Below are positions 28,200 through 37,091 of a stretch of 37,091 bases of DNA, one piece after another. Source of the DNA: an uncultured Clostridia bacterium. GTDB lineage: Bacteria > Bacillota > Clostridia > Oscillospirales > Acutalibacteraceae. Below the pieces are notes generated by a model that had not been told where the DNA came from, did not search any database, and saw only the letters and a list, made by a program, of their open reading frames with translations. The number at the start of each line of letters is the position of its first letter. Position 1 is the first letter of the stretch. Location of the stretch: contig CAMFYM010000003.1 in the NCBI GenBank assembly GCA_946002045.1, positions 1 to 37,091 of the forward strand, written 5' to 3'. Position numbers and translations under genes: made by a program.

Positions 28200-29396
28200 T
28201 TAGTCGATAATTGAAATACCGTCGATGTCAACATCAAAGTATGGTGCTGACCTAAATGTTGATTCCTCAAATGCGCCGTCCTTGATTACTTCTGTATCAG
28301 GAGTAAAGTTAGCATCTGAATCTACATCTGCCATGTAAGAAGTAAGTGCTTTGCCGTCCTTTGTGAAGTTAGCTGTATTGAATACCTTAAGTGAACCGTC
28401 TGCAAGCTTAGCCTTAGCCTCGTCAATAGCAGCCTGTGTTCCCTTTGCAGCAGCCTGTTCGTTAACCTCTGTAAGCTCTACTGAGCCTGTTGCAATAGTA
28501 CCTGTCCAGTCAGTATCAATAGCCTTATCGTCCATTACGCACTGAATTGCATACTCAAAGTATGGAGCCCAGTTAATTCTTGAAGAAACGATAAATGTGT
28601 TTGGACAAGCCTTTACAGTTGAACCATTGTATGAAACATTTGGTACACCTGCTGTTTCGCAAGCAGTTGGAGCACCCATTGAATCAGCATGCTGGCTGAT
28701 AAGGATACAACCGTCCTTGATAAGCTTGTTAGCAGCCTCTTTCTCGAGAGCTTCATCATACCAAGAGCCTGTGAATGTTACTTCCATAGTAACTGTTGGG
28801 CAAACGCTCTTTGCACCAAGATAGAAAGATGTGTAGCCTGACTTAACCTCTGCATATGGATGAGCACCAACATAGCCCATCTTTGCCTGGTCAGCAGTAA
28901 ACTTACCTGCCTCAATCATCTCGTTAATCTTCATACCTGCAGCAATACCTGCAAGATAACGACCCTCGTAGATTGATGCAAAAGCATTGTGGAAGTTAGG
29001 AAGGTTTTCTGTGTGAGCCTTTGTTCCTGTTGCGTGTAAGAACTGAACATCAGGATTTGCCTTTGCTGCTTCAATCAAGAAATCCTCGTGACCAAAGCTA
29101 TCAGCAAACACGATGTCACAACCCTGATCTACAAGGTCAAGTGCAGCTTCCTTACAAGCATCACTTTCATCAATGTTCTTCTTGAACACAGCCTCTGCAC
29201 CCATCTTTTCACATGCTTCTGTTGCAGCATTGATGAAGTTAAGGTCATAGGTTGAGTTCTCGTCGTGTAAGAAAATAAATCCTACCTTGATCTTCTCCTC
29301 GCCGTTGCTACCACCATTACCTGAGCAGCCTGCAAAGCAGCCTACTACAAATAAAGCAGAAAGAACAACTGCAAGAATTTTCTTTGTGAGTTTCAT
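28200..29396 (-). CDS. BMP family ABC transporter substrate-binding lipoprotein
   Basis: 398 aa; signal peptide and lipobox FVVGCFAGCSG; VGFIFLHDENSTYDLNFINA; QHADSMGAPTACE. Confidence 0.95.
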   Translation of the reverse strand: MKLTKKILAVVLSALFVVGCFAGCSGNGGSNGEEKIKVGFIFLHDENSTYDLNFINAATEACEKMGAEAVFKKNIDESDACKEAALDLVDQGCDIVFADSFGHEDFLIEAAKANPDVQFLHATGTKAHTENLPNFHNAFASIYEGRYLAGIAAGMKINEMIEAGKFTADQAKMGYVGAHPYAEVKSGYTSFYLGAKSVCPTVTMEVTFTGSWYDEALEKEAANKLIKDGCILISQHADSMGAPTACETAGVPNVSYNGSTVKACPNTFIVSSRINWAPYFEYAIQCVMDDKAIDTDWTGTIATGSVELTEVNEQAAAKGTQAAIDEAKAKLADGSLKVFNTANFTKDGKALTSYMADVDSDANFTPDTEVIKDGAFEESTFRSAPYFDVDIDGISIID

Positions 29397-29453
29397 TCTA
29401 CTTCCTCCGTAAAATAACTTTTTTATTATAAGGCATAAAGCCGAATAACCATA

Positions 29454-30032
29454 CTAATCTCTAAATGTAACATTGCCTGTTGTGTGGTCCATACTCTCAA
29501 CAATAGCAAGGGATTTTACATCAACACCCTGCTGACGAAGCAGGTCGCCACCGTGCTGAAAGCCCTTTTCTATAACAACTCCACAGCCAACAACTGTTGC
29601 ACCACTATCGTTAACAAGCCTAATAAGACCGTTAAGGGCATTGCCTACTGCAAGAAAGTCATCAACAATAAGGACCCTGTCATTTTTATCAAGAAAACGC
29701 TTTGACACAATGATATCGTAGGTTGTGCCGTGGGTAAAGGATTCTACCTTTGAGGTATATACATCACCGGCAATATTTTTTGTTTTTGTCTTTTTTGCAA
29801 AAACCAACGGGCACTCAAACTCCTGTGCTACCAGGGTGCCGATAGCAATGCCTGACGCCTCAATAGTTAGAATTTTATTTATCCCTTTATCCTTGAACAA
29901 TCTGTAAAATTCCTTACCGACGCTACGCATAAAAGGAATATCTATACGGTGATTAAGAAAGCCGTCAACCTTAAGGATATTGCCCTCGTAAACCTCACCC
30001 TCGTCTAAAATTTTTTGTTTAAGTAAATCCAT
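29454..30032 (-). CDS. xpt: Xanthine phosphoribosyltransferase
   Basis: 192 aa; MDLLKQKILDEGEVYEGNILKVDGFLNHRIDIPFM and VLIVDDFLAVGNALNGLIRL (PRPP motif). Confidence 0.96.
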   Translation of the reverse strand: MDLLKQKILDEGEVYEGNILKVDGFLNHRIDIPFMRSVGKEFYRLFKDKGINKILTIEASGIAIGTLVAQEFECPLVFAKKTKTKNIAGDVYTSKVESFTHGTTYDIIVSKRFLDKNDRVLIVDDFLAVGNALNGLIRLVNDSGATVVGCGVVIEKGFQHGGDLLRQQGVDVKSLAIVESMDHTTGNVTFRD

Positions 30033-30061
30033 AAACGCATACCACCACTATATTTGAGTAT

Positions 30062-30090
30062 ATATTATTACTAATCGACACATATTGCAA
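30062..30090 (-). promoter_or_regulatory. Predicted xpt promoter
   Basis: Minus strand TTGCAA (30085-30090), 17-bp spacer, TAATAT (30062-30067). Confidence 0.5.
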
Positions 30091-30181
30091 TAATTTTCAG
30101 CATTTTGACACCAAATTTTAATAATTTGTGTATAGGTATTAAAATCTGTGGACTTGGTTAGGAATATATGTTAATATTTAT

Positions 30182-30385
30182 TTGGTGATAATTATGAGTA
30201 ACAAAAAAATTGCGTTGATAATATCTATCTTTGCAGCAGTGCTTTTGGTAGGAGGTGCATTGCTTGGAATAGGTGGTCATATACCCTTCTTAAGCAAAGG
30301 CATTACCCTTATTATTGCACTGATGATAATGATATTTGTTTTAGTATTTTTTATTTTAATTATGAAGGTGAAGAGCAAAAAATGA
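30182..30385 (+). CDS. Small two-TM membrane protein of unknown function
   Basis: 67 aa (probably starts at MSNKK); two hydrophobic segments; stop overlaps the next start (ATGA). Confidence 0.6.
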   Translation: MVIIMSNKKIALIISIFAAVLLVGGALLGIGGHIPFLSKGITLIIALMIMIFVLVFFILIMKVKSKK

Positions 30386-30831
30386 AAATACTTGTAAGTG
30401 CCTGCCTGTTAGGCAAAGACTGTAAATACAACGGTGGAAATAATAGTAACGAGAATGTAATAAAATTAGGTGAAAAGCACACCTTAATTCCTGTTTGCCC
30501 GGAGTATTCATCAGGACTTCCTACACCTCGACCACCTGCTGAAATCAAGGACGGCAAGGTAATTAACTGCTTAGGTGAGGATGTTACACAATATTTTGTG
30601 AACGGTGCCGAGCAAACCCTTTATATTGCAGAGGAATACGGCTGTCAATATGCAGTATTAAAAGAGAGAAGTCCCTCCTGTGGATTTGGGAAAATATATG
30701 ACGGAACATTCAACAAAAGACTTATTAACGGTAACGGAATTACAGCACAGCTTTTGTATGACAACGGCATAAGGATTTTCGGCGAAGGTGATATTGACAA
30801 ATTAGAAAAGGAGCTATCGGGAATTGAGTGA
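30382..30831 (+). CDS. DUF523 family protein
   Basis: 149 aa; MKILVSACLLGKDCKYNGG, PVCPEYSSGLPTPRPPAEI, LKERSPSCG are DUF523 signatures. Confidence 0.9.
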   Translation: MKILVSACLLGKDCKYNGGNNSNENVIKLGEKHTLIPVCPEYSSGLPTPRPPAEIKDGKVINCLGEDVTQYFVNGAEQTLYIAEEYGCQYAVLKERSPSCGFGKIYDGTFNKRLINGNGITAQLLYDNGIRIFGEGDIDKLEKELSGIE

Positions 30832-31342
30832 AATACGAAGGGCTAATATTGATGATTTTGACAAAATATTTGCTATAATCGAGGACAGCTTCCCACCGGA
30901 CGAATACAGAGATTACGAGGAACACAAAAGGCTGTTTGAAGATAACAAATACACTTTATTTGTCATAGAAAACGGTGATGAAATAAAAGCATTTATTACC
31001 CTGTGGGTGTTTGAAAATTTTAATTACATTGAGCATTTTGCAGTATCAGGGAAATACAGAGGAGAAGGAATTGGCAGTGAGCTTTTGGGATATTTAGTGA
31101 AAAATCTTAAGGGTATTACCTGTCTTGAGGTTGAGCCACCTGACACGGAAATTGCTAAAAGGCGTATCGGGTTTTATGAACGAAACGGCTTTTATTACAA
31201 TGATTACAAATATATTCAACCACCCTTTTCAAAGGATAAAAGCAGTGTAGAGTTAAAAATAATGACTACACCAAATAGCATTTCAGCTGATGAATTTGAG
31301 AATATAAAAAGCACTCTTTATAAAGAGGTTTACAGTGTATAA
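30824..31342 (+). CDS. GNAT family N-acetyltransferase
   Basis: 172 aa with apparent TTG start overlapping the upstream gene; FAVSGKYRGEGIGSELLGYL acetyl-CoA binding motif. Confidence 0.88.
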   Translation: MSEIRRANIDDFDKIFAIIEDSFPPDEYRDYEEHKRLFEDNKYTLFVIENGDEIKAFITLWVFENFNYIEHFAVSGKYRGEGIGSELLGYLVKNLKGITCLEVEPPDTEIAKRRIGFYERNGFYYNDYKYIQPPFSKDKSSVELKIMTTPNSISADEFENIKSTLYKEVYSV

Positions 31343-31357
31343 ATATTGAAAAATTAT

Positions 31358-31400
31358 AAATAACGGCAGAATATCCTTGATAGGTATTCTGCCGTTATTT
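31358..31400. terminator. Bidirectional terminator between the GNAT gene and atpC
   Basis: AAATAACGGCAGAATA / TATTCTGCCGTTATTT perfect 16-bp stem, 11-nt loop. Confidence 0.93.
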
Positions 31401-31411
31401 GCACTTAAATA

Positions 31412-31824
31412 TTATATTTTATGTCTGTTTTTAACCTTAAGGCGATCCATTGCACGGGATAGGTTGGCTTGAGAGTGGAAATATTCTAATTGAGATTGCT
31501 GCTCCTTCATCTCCTCCTCAGCTCTTTCCTTTGCCTCTCTTGCTCGTCTTTCGTCAATTTCCTCCGGTAGCTCTGCAGAAATGCAAAAAACATTTGCCAC
31601 ATTATCAAGAAATTCTAAAAATCCGTCGCCTACAAAGGCTGATATGGTATTTCCCTGTGCGTCCTTTATTCTCATTTCACCTGTTTCGATAGGAAGCACG
31701 CAATTTTCGTGATGAGCGAGAAAGCACTCACTGCCACCGTCAATATTGGGAATAACTATTGATTGTGCCATACCGTCAAAGAACACCCTGCTTGACGAAA
31801 TAACTTTTAACTGAAAGGTATTCA

Positions 31825-31825
<1 letters not shown>
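31412..31825 (-). CDS. atpC: ATP synthase epsilon subunit
   Basis: 137 aa; FQLKVISSSRVFFDGMAQSIVIPNIDG; last gene of the atp cluster. Confidence 0.92.
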
Positions 31826-34108
<2,283 letters not shown>

Positions 34109-34110
34109 TA

Positions 34111-36135
34111 TTAACCTTCTTTATATGACTGTTTAAATTCCTTTGCCACAGTTAAAATCTCTTCCTTAATATCATCGTCGAGAACCTTATCTCTCTCGAT
34201 TGCGCTGCCGATTTGAGAATGCTCTAACCTGAAACATTCAAGCAATTCGTTTTGGAACGGCTTAACCTCCTTAACAGGTAAATCGGCAAACAGCTTACCC
34301 TCAATGGCTGAAACAAGAGTTATTACCATATCTGCCATTGAAAGAGGATGACCCAAGGGCTGCTTAAGCAGCTCCATAAGGCTCCTGCCGTATTCAAGAC
34401 TTGCCTTGGTTTCGTTATCAAGGTCTGATGAAAACTGTGTAAACACTTCCATTTCCCTATACTGTGCCAGGTCAATACGAAGTGAGCCTGCTGCCTTCTT
34501 CATAGCCTTTGTTTGTGCTGCACCACCAACACGGGATACAGAAAGGCCCACATTAACAGCAGGGCGCATACCACTAAAGAACAAATCACTTTCAAGAAAG
34601 ATTTGTCCGTCGGTAATAGAAATAACATTAGTTGGAATATAGGCAGATACATCGCCTGCCTGTGTTTCAATAATAGGCAGGGCTGTAATTGAGCCTCCAC
34701 CTAATTCGTCGTTAAGCTTGCTTGAACGCTCAAGTAAGCGTGAGTGTAAATAGAATACATCGCCGGGATATGCCTCACGACCGGGACTTCTCTCTAAAAG
34801 CAATGAAAGTGCACGATAAGCAACTGCATGCTTGCTTAAATCGTCATATACGATAAGACAGTCCTTGCCCTGATACATAAAATGCTCTGCCAATGCAGTA
34901 GCAGCATAGGGTGCAATATACTGAAGTGATGCAGGGTCAGACGCAGTTGCACAAACAATAATTGTGTAATCCATTGCTCCTGCCTTTTCAAGGGTGTTAA
35001 CAAGCTTTGCTACGCTTGATGACTTTTGACCTATTGCATTATAAATACAAATTACGCCCTTACCTTTTTGATTAAGTATTGTATCAACGGCGATAGAAGT
35101 TTTACCTGTTTGTCTGTCGCCGATAATAAGCTCTCTTTGTCCTCTGCCTATTGGGAACATAGAGTCAATAGAAAGAATACCTGTTGCCATTGGTGTATCG
35201 ACACTTTTTCTGTCAACAACAGACGGTGCCTTTTGCTCAACGGCACGGTATGCCTCCTCCTTAATCTCGCCCTTTCCGTCAATAGGCTCGCCAAGAGCGT
35301 TTACAATTCTGCCGATAAAATCACTGCCAACAGGAGTACCTGCCATTTTGTGAGTACGCTTAACTCTTGTTCCTTGGTGAACACCTGCATCGTTGCTGAA
35401 AAGAATAACGCCGATTTGATGTGCCTTAATATCCTGAACCATACCCTTAACGCCATTGTCGAATACAACAATTTCGCCGTACATTACATGGTCAAGACCG
35501 TGAATAGTGGCAATGCTGTCACCCACCTTAATAACGGTGCCTATTTCCTCTCCGTCACACCTAATATCGTAGTCTTTGATGTCCTTTCTTAAAACAGCAA
35601 GAACATTATCATTATCCACCTTACTGTCAACGGCAGTCTTCAAAACCTGTCTTTTGATATTATCAAGCTTTGTTTTGATACTGAAGTCAAATTCCTTATC
35701 ACCGATATTGATAATAAATCCACCGATTAGGCTATTATCCTGCACTATATCAATCTTTGCATCTGTCGCACCTGTTTTATCACAAATAAACTTCTTCAAG
35801 CCATTTGCCTGCTCCTCGTTTGGAGGAGTAACACAGTACACAACGGCATCTGCAATATTATCCTGCTTATCAACTGCTGCAATATATGCCTTTGCAATTT
35901 CCTCTAAATCGGTTACCTTACATTTTGAAGCCAAGTCGGCAATAATTCTCCTTACTGACGGAGCAAACAGATCATCAATAATCTTCTCTTTTTCTGTTTT
36001 TGAAACATTAGGGTCATCGAGAACATTATCAAGCTCATCTGAAGAAGAGATAATCTTTGTTGCCTCCTCAAGACTTGAAATGCTTGGCTGCGCATCAAGC
36101 AGCGAATTCAAGTATTTATCGATATTATCTATCAT
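34111..36135 (-). CDS. ATP synthase delta-alpha fusion protein (AtpH domain + AtpA domain)
   Basis: 674 aa continuous ORF; residues 1-~170 OSCP/delta-like (SLIGGFIINIGDKEFDFSIKTKLDNIKRQVL), residues ~178-674 full alpha subunit (EEIGTVIKVGDSIATIHGL, GDRQTGKTSIAVD, SLLLERSPGREAYPGDVFYLHSRLLERSSKL). Confidence 0.93.
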   Translation of the reverse strand: MIDNIDKYLNSLLDAQPSISSLEEATKIISSSDELDNVLDDPNVSKTEKEKIIDDLFAPSVRRIIADLASKCKVTDLEEIAKAYIAAVDKQDNIADAVVYCVTPPNEEQANGLKKFICDKTGATDAKIDIVQDNSLIGGFIINIGDKEFDFSIKTKLDNIKRQVLKTAVDSKVDNDNVLAVLRKDIKDYDIRCDGEEIGTVIKVGDSIATIHGLDHVMYGEIVVFDNGVKGMVQDIKAHQIGVILFSNDAGVHQGTRVKRTHKMAGTPVGSDFIGRIVNALGEPIDGKGEIKEEAYRAVEQKAPSVVDRKSVDTPMATGILSIDSMFPIGRGQRELIIGDRQTGKTSIAVDTILNQKGKGVICIYNAIGQKSSSVAKLVNTLEKAGAMDYTIIVCATASDPASLQYIAPYAATALAEHFMYQGKDCLIVYDDLSKHAVAYRALSLLLERSPGREAYPGDVFYLHSRLLERSSKLNDELGGGSITALPIIETQAGDVSAYIPTNVISITDGQIFLESDLFFSGMRPAVNVGLSVSRVGGAAQTKAMKKAAGSLRIDLAQYREMEVFTQFSSDLDNETKASLEYGRSLMELLKQPLGHPLSMADMVITLVSAIEGKLFADLPVKEVKPFQNELLECFRLEHSQIGSAIERDKVLDDDIKEEILTVAKEFKQSYKEG

Positions 36136-36617
36136 TTATTATCACTGCTTTCATTCAAAAATTTATCATACAAATCGCTGTCGATTTGAGCACAGGCACT
36201 TTCACCCAATACCTTTTCAGCAGTTTCCATAGCAAGTGCAGCAATCTGCTCCTTGGCTTCACGCTTTGCTTTTTCTGTTTCATAGTCGGCAACACGCTTA
36301 GCCTCTGCTTTAATCTTATCTGCATCGTGCTCTGCTCTGTCAACAATCTTGTTATATTCAGCCTTAGCCTCTGCCCTTGCATCAACAATTATTTGCTTTT
36401 TCTCCTCTGCAACGCTATCCAGCTGAGCCTGGTATTCATCCTTTAGCTGCTGTGCCTGCGCCTGAGCGTCATCAGCATCCTTGAATTGCTTGTCAATCAT
36501 TTCCTTCCTTGCATCGAGAACCTTTTTAATAGGCTTAAAAAGGAACACTCTCATAAGCACATAGAAAATAATTAAGTTAATAATAATCCAAAGAATATTC
36601 CAGTCAAACTTTAACAT
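36132..36617 (-). CDS. atpF: ATP synthase b subunit
   Basis: 161 aa; one N-terminal TM helix (LWIIINLIIFYVLMRVFLFKPI) and long charged coiled coil; overlaps the fusion gene by 4 nt. Confidence 0.95.
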   Translation of the reverse strand: MLKFDWNILWIIINLIIFYVLMRVFLFKPIKKVLDARKEMIDKQFKDADDAQAQAQQLKDEYQAQLDSVAEEKKQIIVDARAEAKAEYNKIVDRAEHDADKIKAEAKRVADYETEKAKREAKEQIAALAMETAEKVLGESACAQIDSDLYDKFLNESSDNK

Positions 36618-36657
36618 TAACTGTATTTCCTTTCGTGTATATTTGAAGGGGTAAAAA

Positions 36658-36885
36658 CTATTTTACCAAAATGATAATAAGGATACAGCCGATAAGACCG
36701 TAAATTGCAGTAGCCTCGGCAAGAGCACCACCTAAAATAAGGGTTGTACGAATTTGACCTGCCATTTCAGGCTGACGGGCAATGGCATCGCAAGCCTTAC
36801 CTGTTGCAATACCGATACCGATACCTGCTCCTAATCCACATAAAAGTGCAATAGCTGCACCGATTGCAATAATTGAACCTGACAT
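36658..36885 (-). CDS. atpE: ATP synthase c subunit
   Basis: 75 aa; [24 protein letters not shown] and [14 protein letters not shown]. Confidence 0.97.
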   Translation of the reverse strand: MSGSIIAIGAAIALLCGLGAGIGIGIATGKACDAIARQPEMAGQIRTTLILGGALAEATAIYGLIGCILIIILVK

Positions 36886-36916
36886 TTTTTATATCTCCTT
36901 AGTTTTAATTTATATT

Positions 36917-37091
36917 TCAAGCCGCTTTTTTATTTGACTTGGATTTTCTAAATAATTTTTTTCTTTTCTTTTTTGCCTGTTTTTCCTCTTCGTCCTCAAC
37001 TGCCTCTTGAATGTAAATCGCAGTTAGGAATACAAAGATATACGCCTGTAATAAGCCATCAAATATATCAAAATACAGGCTGAATACCACC
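36917..37091 (-). CDS. atpB: ATP synthase a subunit, C-terminal fragment (runs off the window)
   Basis: Manual translation ...VVFSLYFDIFDGLLQAYIFVFLTAIYIQEAVEDEEEKQAKKKRKKLFRKSKSNKKAA*, matching the AtpB C-terminal helix motif. Confidence 0.92.
   Translation of the reverse strand, partial: VVFSLYFDIFDGLLQAYIFVFLTAIYIQEAVEDEEEKQAKKKRKKLFRKSKSNKKAA

Noticed and set aside
30033-30181. Possible guanine riboswitch upstream of xpt
   Set aside because: Read on the minus strand; none of the conserved purine-riboswitch core segments was found, and only a simple promoter-like sequence is visible.
34111-36135. delta-alpha fusion as a sequencing error or missed stop codon
   Set aside because: No ATG/Shine-Dalgarno pair exists at the expected alpha start, and the linker reads cleanly in frame. 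Not fully excluded; it needs read-level or comparative confirmation.
35026-36446. Long plus-strand ORFs (188, 218 and 129 aa) opposite the atp genes
   Set aside because: They lie antisense to strongly recognisable atpF and atpH-A coding sequence and show low-complexity, non-protein-like composition.

Overview
The window looks like ordinary chromosomal DNA from a low-GC Gram-positive, probably a Ruminococcaceae/Oscillospirales-like Clostridia (inferred from gene content and protein motifs; no search was run). Left to right it holds: a partial GNAT gene; pyruvate kinase; a ctsR-mcsA-mcsB-clpC stress operon with clear CtsR heptad operators; trpS and a PLP aminotransferase; a block of three CDP-glycerol glycerophosphotransferase-type cell-surface polymer genes with glyA inside it; yebC; a fructose PTS operon that also carries ptsH and ptsI; a BMP-type nucleoside ABC transporter with xpt; a small three-gene cluster; and a reverse-strand F1Fo ATP synthase operon. 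I found no CRISPR array, prophage, transposase, tRNA or rRNA. The two most notable observations are: (1) a continuous ORF fusing ATP synthase delta (AtpH) to alpha (AtpA), which conflicts with the canonical 1 delta : 3 alpha stoichiometry; and (2) a 269-bp MITE-like element with 24-bp terminal inverted repeats and nested hairpins, whose end supplies the stop codon of a teichoic-acid-type gene. A second, partial copy of that element encodes the C-terminus and stop of pyruvate kinase.
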